A stretch of 64,000 bases of DNA from Sulfobacillus thermotolerans (GCA_002951815.1 CP019454.1:1-64000); one strand, 5' to 3'; numbered from the stretch's first letter, positions 53,626 through 62,553 are shown. Notes: generated by a model from the letters alone, not told the origin. Made by a program: numbers and translations.

Positions 53626-53926
53626 TAAGGTGGTCTCCTCCCGGTAGGGTTTTTTGAGATGGGTGAGCGACTTTCGTAGCCCACTTATGATTAAGATTCT
53701 TTTTTTGTCTTTTTTCCGTAGTCATAATAAGGGCTGGGGATAATCTGGATAAGTGTCCGCAGCCCTTATGTCATCAGGCGATGGGGCGCAAAATAATTCT
53801 GAATAACCTCTGGATCGACACGGGGAGAATTGGGGATGATTTTTGTGTCTGATGGTGTAGTTGTGTATTACCTGTTGTTGTTCCACAATTAACCCCCCGT
53901 TTTTTCACCATTTATCCCCAAGCTTT
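53626..53926. promoter_or_regulatory. dnaA-dnaN intergenic region, part of oriC
   Basis: It holds DnaA-box-like nonamers: two adjoining on the minus strand at 53735-53743 (TTATCCCCA) and 53744-53752 (TTATCCAGA), TAATACACA on the minus strand at 53862-53870, and TTATCCCCA at 53913-53921 (+). An AT-rich tract at about 53688-53730 next to the tandem boxes is a candidate unwinding element. Confidence 0.65.
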
Positions 53927-55312
53927 TCAGCGCGATTTGATCCGTTTTGAGATGGCTTCGAGAATTTGTGCGAGTTGGGCATCTTCGTGTCGTTCCCGGT
54001 CGATTTTTTCGCAAGCATGAATTACAGTGGTGTGGTCGCGTCCGCCAAATTCCTCACCGATTCTTGGGAGGCTGGCGTCCGTCAAGCTGCGTGCAATATA
54101 CATGGCGACTTGCCGGGGAAATGCCACCGCGCGCGTGCGTTTTTTGGCCTTGAGATCTTCGACACGCATGTCAAAGTGTTTCGCCACTTCTTCTTGGATA
54201 AGGCGGATGGTGATCGCTTTCGGACGCGAATTGGGTATAACGTCTTTTAGCGCTTCCATCGCCAATTCTGCTGTCAAAGATTGGCGGGTGATAGATCCAT
54301 AGGCCATGACACGAATGAGAGCCCCTTCGAGTTCCCGAATGTTGGTGTCGATGCGCGCAGCAATAAACTGGAGGACGCTGTCGGGCACTTGCAAATCTTC
54401 CAGTTGGGCTTTTTTGGCTAAAATTGCAATACGGGTTTCGAGATCTGGGGGCTGGATATCGGTGATTAAACCCCACTCGAATCGTGACCGTAGGCGCTCT
54501 TCAAGGGTTGGGATATCTTTAGGAGGACGGTCGCTCGATATGACGATTTGCTTATGGGCCCCGTGTAAGGCTTCAAAAGTGTGGAAAAATTCTTCTTGGG
54601 TGCGTTCTTTGCCTGCGACGAATTGAATATCGTCAATCAAGAGGACATCAATGTTCCGGTAACGTTGTCGAAACCGAACCATTTTGTCGTCGCGAATGGC
54701 GTTGATCATTTCGTTGGTAAAATTTTCTGAGGAAACGTACAGAACACGAGCTTCTCGGTTGACGGATAGAACTTGATGCCCTATCGCGTGCATTAAGTGG
54801 GTTTTGCCAAGACCCACGCCGCCATAGAGAAATAGTGGATTATAGGCTCGTGCTGGCATTTCAGCGACGGCCTGGCAAGCAGCATGGGCGAAGCGGTTAG
54901 AGACTCCAACGACAAAGGCTTCGAACACGTACTTGGGGTTAAGACGAGTATGAAATTCCGACTCTTGGGGCTCTGGCGCAGACTCCTTAGGCGCGGGCCG
55001 AACCGATTGGGGCGGAGGAATGGGTACAGGCTTTTCCTCGTCAAGTGTTTCCGGCGCTTTGGGTGTCAGCACAAGGTGTACCTCGATCGGGCGTCCAGCA
55101 GACTTGGTCAGCACGTCGCGGAGCAATCCAGCATAGCGGCTGGCAATAATTTGGCGGACGAAATCACTGGGTACGGCCAAGTCAAGTACGCCATCATCCA
55201 AAGAGAGTGGGAAGACTTGACGCACCCACGTCTCCATACTGGGTGTGGATAACTCGCTTTCCAGACGAGCCACAGTATCCGCCCACAGGCCTTCTAAACC
55301 GACCTCCAGCAT
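53927..55312 (-). CDS. dnaA: Chromosomal replication initiator DnaA
   Basis: 461 residues from ATG 55312 with GGGGGA about nine bases upstream. Domain I (1-80) has WVRQVFPLSL, domain II is a short Pro-rich linker (90-115), and domain III is the AAA+ ATPase with Walker A GGVGLGKTHL (163-172), Walker B VLLIDDIQF and sensor IVISSDRPPKD. Domain IV carries the DnaA signature GGRDHTTVIHACEKI near 425-440, canonical for TTATNCACA binding. A perfect DnaA box on the minus strand (55244-55252) lies in its 5' coding part. Confidence 0.98.
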   Translation of the reverse strand: MLEVGLEGLWADTVARLESELSTPSMETWVRQVFPLSLDDGVLDLAVPSDFVRQIIASRYAGLLRDVLTKSAGRPIEVHLVLTPKAPETLDEEKPVPIPPPQSVRPAPKESAPEPQESEFHTRLNPKYVFEAFVVGVSNRFAHAACQAVAEMPARAYNPLFLYGGVGLGKTHLMHAIGHQVLSVNREARVLYVSSENFTNEMINAIRDDKMVRFRQRYRNIDVLLIDDIQFVAGKERTQEEFFHTFEALHGAHKQIVISSDRPPKDIPTLEERLRSRFEWGLITDIQPPDLETRIAILAKKAQLEDLQVPDSVLQFIAARIDTNIRELEGALIRVMAYGSITRQSLTAELAMEALKDVIPNSRPKAITIRLIQEEVAKHFDMRVEDLKAKKRTRAVAFPRQVAMYIARSLTDASLPRIGEEFGGRDHTTVIHACEKIDRERHEDAQLAQILEAISKRIKSR

Positions 55313-55491
55313 GAAACAATTCCCCCTAATATACACAAGAAGTCCACAAAGTTATCCACAGTTTGTTGATAACTTTCCTATAAATAATGAATGCCTCCGA
55401 ACCCGGAGGAGTTGTTTTATCATAACAAATTCGGACAGGGCTCTCAACGAACAAGGCAGGTAAAACCCGGCCTGTGGAAAAAATCCCTTTC
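55313..55491. promoter_or_regulatory. dnaA-rpmH intergenic region, origin-side DnaA boxes
   Basis: A perfect TTATCCACA at 55352-55360 (+) and a near-match TTATCAACA on the minus strand at 55364-55372 lie close to dnaA, together with the perfect box at 55244-55252. Gene direction switches here from leftward to rightward, as expected at oriC. The dnaA promoter must be here, so the boxes allow autoregulation. Confidence 0.7.
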
Positions 55492-55520
55492 TTGACCTGA
55501 GAATGTGAGGCGACTATAAT
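55492..55520 (+). promoter_or_regulatory. Promoter of the rpmH-rnpA operon
   Basis: TTGACC (55492-55497) and TATAAT (55515-55520) with an ideal 17-base spacer, 40 bases before the rpmH ATG. Confidence 0.9.
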
Positions 55521-55560
55521 TAAAGCCACATTTGCGCGAGAGTCGGGGGGTGACGAATTT

Positions 55561-55695
55561 ATGAAGCGGACTTTTCAACCGAACCGTCGACACCGGGCTA
55601 AAGTTCATGGTTTTAGAAAACGCATGTCCACCAAAGCTGGCCGTATGGTCATTAAGAGGCGCCGTCAAAAGGGCCGAAAGCGTTTGGCTGGCTAG
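55561..55695 (+). CDS. rpmH: Large ribosomal subunit protein bL34
   Basis: 44 residues: [18 protein letters not shown], then [18 protein letters not shown] and a basic end. The length and sequence are typical of bL34. GGGGGGTGA precedes the ATG by about seven bases. It is the first gene of the rpmH-rnpA unit, directly behind a strong promoter. Confidence 0.97.
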   Translation: MKRTFQPNRRHRAKVHGFRKRMSTKAGRMVIKRRRQKGRKRLAG

Positions 55696-55698
55696 GCC

Positions 55699-56043
55699 AT
55701 GGCAAAATTTCAGCGGCTCAAACGGCGTTCTGATTTTGGACGGGTTTTCAAGTTTGGACGCACGGTAGGCGATCGGTATATTGTCCTGTTTATTCTTGGT
55801 AACGGCCGCGGAGAAGGGCGCATCGGTTTTACCTCACAGCGGTCCGCTGGCTCCGCGGTGAAGCGAAACAGGATTCGTCGTCGTATGCGTGCTCTCTTTT
55901 CCCTTTTTGCGCCGGATATGAAAGCCTGTGGAGATATGATTGTTTTGGGTAAAAAAGCCGTGTTGTCGGAAGATTGGGACCGTCTTGTTCAATCCATGCG
56001 GCGATTATTAGTGAAGGGTGGCTGCTTGGACAAGCGGATGTGA
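55699..56043 (+). CDS. rnpA: Ribonuclease P protein component
   Basis: 114 residues. It binds the RNase P RNA and the 5' leader of pre-tRNA. The N-terminal LKRRSDFGRVFKFGRTVGDR and the RNR signature AVKRNRIRRRMR are clear. It begins three bases after the rpmH stop codon. Confidence 0.96.
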   Translation: MAKFQRLKRRSDFGRVFKFGRTVGDRYIVLFILGNGRGEGRIGFTSQRSAGSAVKRNRIRRRMRALFSLFAPDMKACGDMIVLGKKAVLSEDWDRLVQSMRRLLVKGGCLDKRM

Positions 56044-56065
56044 TGGAGAAAGCGGGTAACAGCTG

Positions 56066-56275
56066 GTGAAGACGTTGGTCATTGGGCTAATCCGTGTCTA
56101 CCAAAAATATATATCTCCGATGACTCCCCCCAGTTGCCGATATATGCCAACCTGCTCGCAATACGCGGTGGAAGCCGTATCGAAGTACGGGGTGCCCAAA
56201 GGTGGTTATTTGGCGGTCAAGCGTGTATTGCGATGCCATCCCTTTCACGAGGGGGGCTACGACCCTGTCCCATAG
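56066..56275 (+). CDS. yidD: Membrane protein insertion efficiency factor YidD
   Basis: 69 residues from GTG 56066. [20 protein letters not shown], then [14 protein letters not shown] and [17 protein letters not shown] are the full family pattern, with its conserved Cys residues. It sits between rnpA and yidC as usual and assists YidC. The ribosome binding site is weak, so it may depend on read-through from rnpA. Confidence 0.95.
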   Translation: MKTLVIGLIRVYQKYISPMTPPSCRYMPTCSQYAVEAVSKYGVPKGGYLAVKRVLRCHPFHEGGYDPVP

Positions 56276-56294
56276 TTCGTTAAGGAGGCTGTAA

Positions 56295-56969
56295 ATGGCT
56301 ATTTGGGGCGGATTTTTGAGCATAATTCGTGGGGCGTTTGTGTTGTTCACGGGGTGGACCCACAATTATGTGCTGGGGATTATTCTGCTCACATTGCTCG
56401 TGCGTCTGATTCTTTTGCCGCTTGGGGTGTATCAAGCCCGGTCGATGCAAAAGATGGCCAAGGTAGGGCCTAAACAACGGGAACTGCAAAAGCGGCATAA
56501 AGGTAATCCGCAGCAATTGCAAAAGGAATTGGCGTTGCTCTACAAGGAGGAAGGCGTCAATCCTGCATCGGGATGCTTGCCGTTATTATTGCAGATTCCG
56601 GTCATGTATGGGTTGTTCGACGTATTGGAGCGATTTCATTACGTGTATCACAATTATGGATTCTGGGTATGGGAGAATTTGGCGAAACCGGATCCGACTT
56701 ATATTTTGCCAATCTTAGTGGCTATTAGCACGTTCTTTATGCAGAAGCAAACGATGCAAATGACACCGCAGCAGCCTGGAATGGAACAGAGTCAAAAGAT
56801 GATGTTGTGGATGATGCCCATTGTTTTTGGTTACGTGGCATCCCGGTTTCCCGCAGGACTTTCTGTGTATTACGTGATTTCCAATCTCTTTCAGTTGGGA
56901 CAGACGACGTGGTTGTTACGCAAGCCGCTGAAGGATGCATCAGGCGGGGGCGCGCAGGCCACGCACTGA
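56295..56969 (+). CDS. yidC: Membrane protein insertase YidC (SpoIIIJ-like)
   Basis: 224 residues with five membrane segments: FLSIIRGAFVLFTGW, YVLGIILLTLLVRLILLPL (with the functional Arg), LPLLLQIPVMYGLFDVL, ILPILVAISTFFMQ and FPAGLSVYYVISNLFQL. The cytosolic hairpin QKMAKVGPKQRELQKRHKG is present. I see no signal peptide or lipobox Cys, unlike many Firmicute YidC lipoproteins. TTAAGGAGG precedes the ATG. A terminator follows; jag is absent. Confidence 0.95.
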   Translation: MAIWGGFLSIIRGAFVLFTGWTHNYVLGIILLTLLVRLILLPLGVYQARSMQKMAKVGPKQRELQKRHKGNPQQLQKELALLYKEEGVNPASGCLPLLLQIPVMYGLFDVLERFHYVYHNYGFWVWENLAKPDPTYILPILVAISTFFMQKQTMQMTPQQPGMEQSQKMMLWMMPIVFGYVASRFPAGLSVYYVISNLFQLGQTTWLLRKPLKDASGGGAQATH

Positions 56970-56981
56970 CACGAGGGAAGA

Positions 56982-57003
56982 CCGCGCTGAAGCGCGGTTT
57001 TTG
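56982..57003 (+). terminator. Terminator after yidC
   Basis: CCGCGC-TGAA-GCGCGG (56982-56997) followed by TTTTT. The start of rsmG is 31 bases further on, so rsmG must rely on partial read-through or a promoter overlapping this site. Confidence 0.75.
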
Positions 57004-57033
57004 CTTATTACGGGGCAAGGAGACGACGGTGGA

Positions 57034-57735
57034 GTGGAAATACCCCAATGGGTTACGCCAGAAATGGCTAAGAAGCTGCAGTCATCAACGTATGAGGCGC
57101 AATTGATGCAGATGATGACAGAGCTTTTAGATGTACCAATGAACGTAACAGGCTTTCGAACGATTGCGGATTTGTGGGATCACGGGGTATTGGATGCGGT
57201 GTATTCCTTGCAGGCTGTCGACATGACAAAGGTCCGCCAAGGAGTGGATATTGGCAGTGGTGGTGGATTTCCGGGCATGGTCATGGCGATTTTATATCCG
57301 GAAGTGGAGTGGGTTCTCGTCGAATCACGAGCCAAACGGGCCGATTTTTTGGAAGACATGAGTAACAAATTGGGACTTGAGAACGTGACCGTCTTCGCCC
57401 AAAGGGCGGAAGATATGATTCAAATGGACCCCTCATGGAGGGAATCGGCAGAGTTTGTGACGGCACGCGCTGTGGGCCCTTTGGCGATAGCGTTGGAGTT
57501 AAGTGTGCCGTTTATGGCTGTGGATGGTTATGGAGTATACCCCAAAGGGTCGTCACAGGCGGCCGATGAGGTGCGTGTGGCTAAGTCGTTAGGGCGCAGG
57601 TTAGGGGCGGAATTTGTGTCCGTTTCGGAACCGTATGGTCCTCGCTTGAGTTCGCGGTTGGTTACGGTGAAAAAAGTCCATCCCACACCGGTGATGTATC
57701 CTCGAAAAGCTCGCGAGTTAGGGGACCGCGGCTAA
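57034..57735 (+). CDS. rsmG: 16S rRNA (guanine-N7)-methyltransferase RsmG
   Basis: 233 residues from GTG 57034, with AAGGAG 11 bases upstream. It methylates G527 of 16S rRNA (E. coli numbering). The SAM-binding motif VDIGSGGGFPGMVMAI, the acidic loop VLVESRAKRADFL, and FAQRAEDM followed by ARAVGPLA are family signatures. In other Firmicutes mnmE and mnmG stand before it; here yidC does. Confidence 0.94.
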   Translation: MEIPQWVTPEMAKKLQSSTYEAQLMQMMTELLDVPMNVTGFRTIADLWDHGVLDAVYSLQAVDMTKVRQGVDIGSGGGFPGMVMAILYPEVEWVLVESRAKRADFLEDMSNKLGLENVTVFAQRAEDMIQMDPSWRESAEFVTARAVGPLAIALELSVPFMAVDGYGVYPKGSSQAADEVRVAKSLGRRLGAEFVSVSEPYGPRLSSRLVTVKKVHPTPVMYPRKARELGDRG

Positions 57736-57894
57736 AGTGTTTCTTTTTGGGGGAGCGGGACAAGCATGCTGCCCGGTGCCGAGATCGTTTATAATGCGGA
57801 GTAAGGCGTGTAATGGGTGATGTAGGCTTTACGGCCGGTGGTCTCCTTGTGGCCAAGCCGTTATTGAATTCAATGCAACAGGAGGCACCATTTT

Positions 57895-58656
57895 ATGGGC
57901 CGAATCATCGCGGTGGCCAATCAGAAGGGTGGGGTCGGCAAGACAACGACGGTGATTAATCTTGCCGCCTATCTGGCTGATTCGGGCAAGCGCGTTCTTG
58001 CGGTAGATATTGATCCCCAAGGAAATACGACGACAGGTTTGGGGATTGAAAAACACACGGTCGATGCGTCCATTTATGATGTGTTGTTAGAGGGACAGCC
58101 GTTAATGGAAGCCTTGATCCCCACTGATGTAGTGGGCTTGCATTTAGTGCCAGCCACGATGGATCTCGCAGGGGCCGAGGTGGATTTATCGAAGGCAGAT
58201 CACCGGGAAATGCGGCTTAAAGCCGCATTGACGATCGTCAAGGAACGCTACGATTATATTTTCATTGATTGTCCACCCTCTTTGGGTTTATTAACGGTGA
58301 ATGCCTTGTGTGCAGCGGATCGCGTGATGATTCCGATTCAATGTGAGTTTTTTGCATTAGAAGGACTATCACAATTGTTATCAACCATTGAGCTGGTTAA
58401 ATCTCATCTCAATCCTACGCTGGCTTTAGAAGGCATTTTGCTCACAATGTTTGATGGGCGGACCAATCTTGCTACGCAAGTGGCGGATGAAGTACGTAAT
58501 CATTTTACGTCTCAAGTGTATCAATCCGTCATCCCGCGGACGGTGCGTCTAAGTGAAGCGCCAAGTCATGGGTTGCCGATTATGCGATATGACCCGAAAT
58601 CGCGCGGAGCGGAAGGGTACCGCGCGCTAGCGGAGGAGGTGATGGCCCATGGCTAA
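57895..58656 (+). CDS. parA: Chromosome partitioning ATPase ParA (Soj)
   Basis: 253 residues. Deviant Walker A KGGVGKTTTVINL near residue 11, DIDPQGNTTTGLG, and Walker B-like IFIDCPPSLGLLT. It binds DNA as an ATP dimer and is stimulated by ParB; in spore formers it also affects DnaA activity. AGGAGG lies nine bases before the ATG, and its end overlaps parB by eight bases. Confidence 0.97.
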   Translation: MGRIIAVANQKGGVGKTTTVINLAAYLADSGKRVLAVDIDPQGNTTTGLGIEKHTVDASIYDVLLEGQPLMEALIPTDVVGLHLVPATMDLAGAEVDLSKADHREMRLKAALTIVKERYDYIFIDCPPSLGLLTVNALCAADRVMIPIQCEFFALEGLSQLLSTIELVKSHLNPTLALEGILLTMFDGRTNLATQVADEVRNHFTSQVYQSVIPRTVRLSEAPSHGLPIMRYDPKSRGAEGYRALAEEVMAHG

Positions 58657-59533
58657 GGCACGGGGATTAGGTCGGGGTTTGTCGTCTTTAATTCCTGGTA
58701 GCGCAGATGATGCGGTAAGGGAAGAGCCCCGCGACGGACAAGCGGTTTCCGCGGTGCCGCTAGACCAGGTTAGTTCCAGTCCTTTTCAGCCTCGAAAGCA
58801 TTTTGGAAGCGAGGAACTTCAGGAGCTCGCGCAATCGATCCGGACGCACGGGATAATTCAGCCCATCGTGGTGCGGCCGTGGCAAGAGGGATATCAGCTG
58901 GTTGCTGGGGAAAGGCGTTATCGGGCTGCAAAATTAGCGGGATTGAGTGAAGTGCCTGCCTTGATTCGTCCCTTATCTGATCCAGATGCCATGGAAATTG
59001 CGCTAGTGGAGAATCTACAACGTCGCGATCTTAATCCGATGGAGGAATCGTGGGCGTATTTTAAACTGACACAGGAGTTGGGGTGGACGCAAGAAGCCTT
59101 GGGCGAAAGAGTGGGCAAATCCCGATCGCACATTGCTAACTATTTACGGTTATTGAATCTGGAGCGTGAGATCCAAGAGAGAGTCGCTGATGAATCCTTA
59201 AGTGTCGCGCATGCCAAGTTCTTGCTTTCGGTTGATTCCTCAAGGCGCGTCGATCTTGCTCGCCGCTGTGTTCAAGAAGGCTGGACGGTTAAGGAGCTGG
59301 AATTACAGGCTCAACGCGACAAAGTCAAGTCTGTTGAGAAACCGGCGCTTGATGTGCACTTAGCCGCGACGCAAGAACAGTTGAGCAGGCGATTTGGCAC
59401 AAAAGTCCGGGTGCGAGGCGATTTGCAAAATGGAAGAATCGAGATTCCGTACCGGAGCGTTGAAGAGCTGGAACGGATTTTAGAGATTTTGGAACGCGAA
59501 TCGGATGCGGACACGGGACCGTTCGTGGTGTAG
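58649..59533 (+). CDS. parB: Chromosome partitioning protein ParB (Spo0J)
   Basis: 294 residues. The CTPase/N-domain motifs SSPFQPRKHFG, IQPIVVRPW and GERRYRAAKLAGL bind CTP and drive clamp closure. The helix-turn-helix (QEALGERVGKSRSHIANYLRLL) reads parS, and the C-terminal residues 230-290 dimerise. Three parS-like palindromes follow at once. Their centre differs from the usual CACGTG, so the recognition helix may differ as well. Confidence 0.97.
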   Translation: MAKARGLGRGLSSLIPGSADDAVREEPRDGQAVSAVPLDQVSSSPFQPRKHFGSEELQELAQSIRTHGIIQPIVVRPWQEGYQLVAGERRYRAAKLAGLSEVPALIRPLSDPDAMEIALVENLQRRDLNPMEESWAYFKLTQELGWTQEALGERVGKSRSHIANYLRLLNLEREIQERVADESLSVAHAKFLLSVDSSRRVDLARRCVQEGWTVKELELQAQRDKVKSVEKPALDVHLAATQEQLSRRFGTKVRVRGDLQNGRIEIPYRSVEELERILEILERESDADTGPFVV

Positions 59534-59653
59534 TGTTCCTCGAGGAACATTGTTGTTGGATAGCACAAAGGAACAGAATTGTCAGCAGAGGAAACTCATG
59601 GAGTGTTCCTCAAGGAACATTCTGTGCGTGGAAGGAGTGTTCCTCAAGGAACA
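59534..59653. promoter_or_regulatory. Three parS-like 16-bp palindromes
   Basis: TGTTCCTCGAGGAACA at 59534-59549, and TGTTCCTCAAGGAACA at 59604-59619 and 59638-59653. The classical parS is TGTTTCACGTGAAACA; here the outer TGTTnC arms are kept and the centre is TCGA or TCAA. The first copy begins at the base after the parB stop codon, and the third ends at the base before the ATG of the DUF554 gene. Confidence 0.85.
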
Positions 59654-60355
59654 ATGTCACATGTATTGGGTGCGTTAATCAATGGAGTCGGCATCGTGGT
59701 TGGGTCCTTAATCGGGCTCTTGTGGGGGAAACATCTCGCCGAAGATTTTCGTGGACAAGCGCTTAAAGTAATTGGTCTCTTTGTCGTGTTAATTGGATTA
59801 AAAATGGCGTGGCCGTTACCGGATCCTATTAACACGCTGCTGTCGATTATTTTAGGGGCATGGTTGGGGTCGGCTTTGCAGCTAGACCGCCGATTAGAAC
59901 ACTTTGGTGCTTGGGCTGAATCGCGCGTGGGACAATCGGGATTCGCCAAAGGCTTTGTCGCCGGGACATTAATTTTCAATATCGGAGCGATGGCGATTTT
60001 AGGTGCCTTGCAAGATGGCTTGACAGGCAAGTTCACCATTCTTGCCACTAAAGCGGTGCTAGACGGTACGACGGCGATTATTTTGACTTCGGTCGCTGGG
60101 TGGGGTGTCATGGCTGCTGGCGTGGTCACCGCGCTTTACGAAGGGGCTTTATCGTTGTTGGCAGGAGACTTGTCGACCGTTTTGAAAGGGGTTCTCCTGA
60201 CAGATGTCACGGTGGTGGGTGGCCTCATGATTGCGGCGATTGGGCTGAATTTTATTCTAGACAACGGCGTGATCAAGATTGGCAACTTGCTGCCGGCGTT
60301 ATTACTTCCGGTTCTTCTCTTGTGGCTAAAGAGCCATGGGCTCGAATTCTTGTGA
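59654..60355 (+). CDS. DUF554 membrane protein (YdfK/YqgA-like)
   Basis: 233 residues, about seven helices: GALINGVGIVVGSLIGLLWG, ALKVIGLFVVLIGLKM, IILGAWLGSALQLDRRLEHFG, VAGTLIFNIGAMAILGAL and GVLLTDVTVVGGLMIAAIGL. DUF554 proteins are putative transporters of unknown substrate. The ATG at 59654 touches the third parS-like site, whose AAGGA could serve as a close ribosome binding site. ParB bound here would cover the translation start region of the DNA. Confidence 0.88.
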   Translation: MSHVLGALINGVGIVVGSLIGLLWGKHLAEDFRGQALKVIGLFVVLIGLKMAWPLPDPINTLLSIILGAWLGSALQLDRRLEHFGAWAESRVGQSGFAKGFVAGTLIFNIGAMAILGALQDGLTGKFTILATKAVLDGTTAIILTSVAGWGVMAAGVVTALYEGALSLLAGDLSTVLKGVLLTDVTVVGGLMIAAIGLNFILDNGVIKIGNLLPALLLPVLLLWLKSHGLEFL

Positions 60356-60371
60356 TTGGGGGATTTGTCGA

Positions 60372-60902
60372 ATGCTATCCGGTTTGCCCTTATCTTGGGT
60401 CGCGGTAGGCAGTGCAGGCATTGCCGCGTTAGCGGTCGTCATCGCTTTGTGGGCTTTAATCTCTGCGGCTCGTCTTCGTAAACGAATCACCCGCTTAATG
60501 CGAGGGGGTGGCTCGAGTCTTGAAGAAACCATGGCCAAGACGCACGAGGCGGCCGAGTCCGCCAGGACCATGGCGGGTAGCTTTGATGCCCGGATCGAGC
60601 TATTAGAGGCAAAAACTGCTCAAACCCTCAATAAATTCGGTTTGGTGCGTTTCAATCCGTTTGAAGATACCGGTGCTGACCTGTCTTTCTCCTTGGCCTT
60701 GCTCAACGACAGCGGGGATGGTATTACATTGACGAGCCTTTGGGCGCGCAATGAAGTGCGCCTCTATGCCAAACCAATCAAAGACCGTACGAGCCGCTAT
60801 GCCCTGAGTCAGGAGGAAACGCGTGCAATCGAGCTGGCGATGTCTACGCGCTTAGACACGGGCGAGGGTAGGTCCCGCGTCAACGCCTCGCGATCCTCAT
60901 AA
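60372..60902 (+). CDS. DUF4446 family protein
   Basis: 176 residues. One N-terminal membrane helix (VAVGSAGIAALAVVIALWAL), a coiled-coil stretch (residues 40-85) and the conserved block LVRFNPFEDTGADLSFSLAL...GITLTSLWARNEVRLYAKPI. The family occurs next to parAB in many Firmicutes; function unknown. GGGGGA is eight bases before the ATG at 60372. It starts 16 bases after DUF554, so likely the same operon. Confidence 0.88.
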   Translation: MLSGLPLSWVAVGSAGIAALAVVIALWALISAARLRKRITRLMRGGGSSLEETMAKTHEAAESARTMAGSFDARIELLEAKTAQTLNKFGLVRFNPFEDTGADLSFSLALLNDSGDGITLTSLWARNEVRLYAKPIKDRTSRYALSQEETRAIELAMSTRLDTGEGRSRVNASRSS

Positions 60903-60934
60903 CAGGGTCTGCACCAGGGACATGAAAAACGCAT

Positions 60935-61498
60935 TTAGCCTAACCCTAAACTATGCACAAAGGCCTCGGATATGCACGAGGCCATTTTCATCACAAGATT
61001 TAAGCGGGTGTTCTGCAGCACAAAAAATTCCATAAAGCCACCGACGTTGACCGTTCCCGTCAAATGATACCGTCCCAAGGGCGGTAGCTGTTTGTTCACT
61101 CCCGCTCCTGGACGCAAGGGACCAAAACTCGCGGTGATGCTCCCGACATCGCTCAATTTACCTAATGAGGCGTCGACAGCTAACACCCGACTGCTGAGGA
61201 TGGCAGGATAGGCGCGAATCATCTCTGTGAGATTGGCCGCGTGCACGGGATCATCGAGCGTCCCGAGCACCCGAATCGGATGAATGCGAGCGCCGATTAA
61301 ATTACTGCCGACAAGGGGGCCTAAGGCATCACCGGTCGAGCGGTCGGTGCCAATACAAACGACGACCTCCGGCACACCCTCCTTGCGCCATAGCCATTTC
61401 ATCGCCGCGCTTAATTCCGATACGGCCCCTGGTGCGTCGTATTGGACCCTTTTATCTGCATAACCGCCGTTGCGGTTGACCCCTAATTCTGCCAACAC
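60935..61498 (-). CDS. yyaC: Spore protease YyaC-like protein
   Basis: 187 residues, start TTG 61498 (or GTG 61501) behind GGGGGGA. VVCIGTDRSTGDALGPLVGS, the Asp-containing VLAVDASLGKLSDVGSI and LTGTVNVGGFMEFFVLQNTR match YyaC, a relative of the germination protease GPR. Its place near parB is conserved in Bacillus. It supports a spore-forming host. It is the only leftward gene between parB and the window end. Confidence 0.9.
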   Translation of the reverse strand: MLAELGVNRNGGYADKRVQYDAPGAVSELSAAMKWLWRKEGVPEVVVCIGTDRSTGDALGPLVGSNLIGARIHPIRVLGTLDDPVHAANLTEMIRAYPAILSSRVLAVDASLGKLSDVGSITASFGPLRPGAGVNKQLPPLGRYHLTGTVNVGGFMEFFVLQNTRLNLVMKMASCISEAFVHSLGLG

Positions 61499-61570
61499 TT
61501 GTTCCCCCCATATCTGTTATGACTATTTTATCCAACTCCCATCATAGATGTACTGAAAAGGGGGAAATCC

Positions 61571-62548
61571 ATGAAATCCTCATCGATTGCCGTGGCGATG
61601 GCTTATGTGGGAACCGTAATAGGGGCGGGTTTTGCAAGTGGCCAAGAAATTTGGCAGTTCTTTTCACGCTTTGGCTTATGGGGCGGATGGGGCATTGCTG
61701 CGGCCGCTCTTGGCTTTGCGCTTGTGGGATGGCTCGCATTAGAACGAGGACGAGCCGGCGTCCATGACTTTGGAACATTGCTTGCATCCGTTTATCCGCC
61801 GTGGGCCGCCTATATTGCAGAAGGCTTGACCACGGCCTTTTTGGTGGTGGGGGTTGTTGTGGTGGTTTCCGGTGGGGGCGCTGCGCTCGCCTTTTTTAGT
61901 CTGCCTTCTATCCTCGGAAAAGCTTTGACGCTCCTAGTGATTATCGCTGTTGCGAGTCGTGGTGGGAATGCAGTCACTATCGCTAACTCATTTATTGTGC
62001 CGTATTTAATCATGATGACGGTAGCTGTTGCCTGGCTTTACCCACACAACCTCCTGACTCACGGATCGCCAGACCATTCGTGGGCATGGGCTTTGTCAGC
62101 ACTGCTTTATGTATCGTATAATTTGTTTACAGCGTTAATGGTGCTCCTAGCTCTGGGATCCCGTCTGACGTCTTTTAAATCGACGGGGATGGCCGCTGGA
62201 CTCGGAGGGGCTATCCTAGGACTTTTGGCCTTTTTGGAACATGGGGTGCTTTTGCGCCTATTGGTGATTGGTGACCTGCCAATGCTGACTGCGGCTCACC
62301 AGATTCATCCGGGTCTTGGGTTTTTATTTGCAGCAAGTCTTTGGTTGGCTCTGATGACAACCGGCATTGGGGGGGCCTTTGCCCTAGGAGAACGATTTGG
62401 CCGCTCCCGTTTGTGGTGGCTGGTGTTCACGATAATTCTTACGCCTTTGAGTTTTAAAACACTAGTCAGTTTGCTGTATCCCGTGATGGGGGTGTTGGCG
62501 GTTATGTTATGGCTTCCCCTATTTGTTACACCAACAAGGAGCGAGTGA
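61571..62548 (+). CDS. YkvI-like LeuT-fold membrane transporter
   Basis: 325 residues, nine or ten helices. The start AMAYVGTVIGAGFASGQEIWQFF is the family signature (GTxIGAGFASGQEI) found in YkvI and related amino acid/Na+ symporter-like proteins. Other segments are TAFLVVGVVVVVSGGGAAL and ALLYVSYNLFTALMVLLAL. GGGGGAAAT precedes the ATG. The substrate is unknown. The TPR gene overlaps its stop codon. Confidence 0.85.
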   Translation: MKSSSIAVAMAYVGTVIGAGFASGQEIWQFFSRFGLWGGWGIAAAALGFALVGWLALERGRAGVHDFGTLLASVYPPWAAYIAEGLTTAFLVVGVVVVVSGGGAALAFFSLPSILGKALTLLVIIAVASRGGNAVTIANSFIVPYLIMMTVAVAWLYPHNLLTHGSPDHSWAWALSALLYVSYNLFTALMVLLALGSRLTSFKSTGMAAGLGGAILGLLAFLEHGVLLRLLVIGDLPMLTAAHQIHPGLGFLFAASLWLALMTTGIGGAFALGERFGRSRLWWLVFTIILTPLSFKTLVSLLYPVMGVLAVMLWLPLFVTPTRSE

Positions 62549-62553
62549 GTCTT

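Noticed and set aside
59644-60129. 161-codon minus-strand frame
   Set aside because: Antisense shadow of the DUF554 gene, which has the family pattern and the right start.
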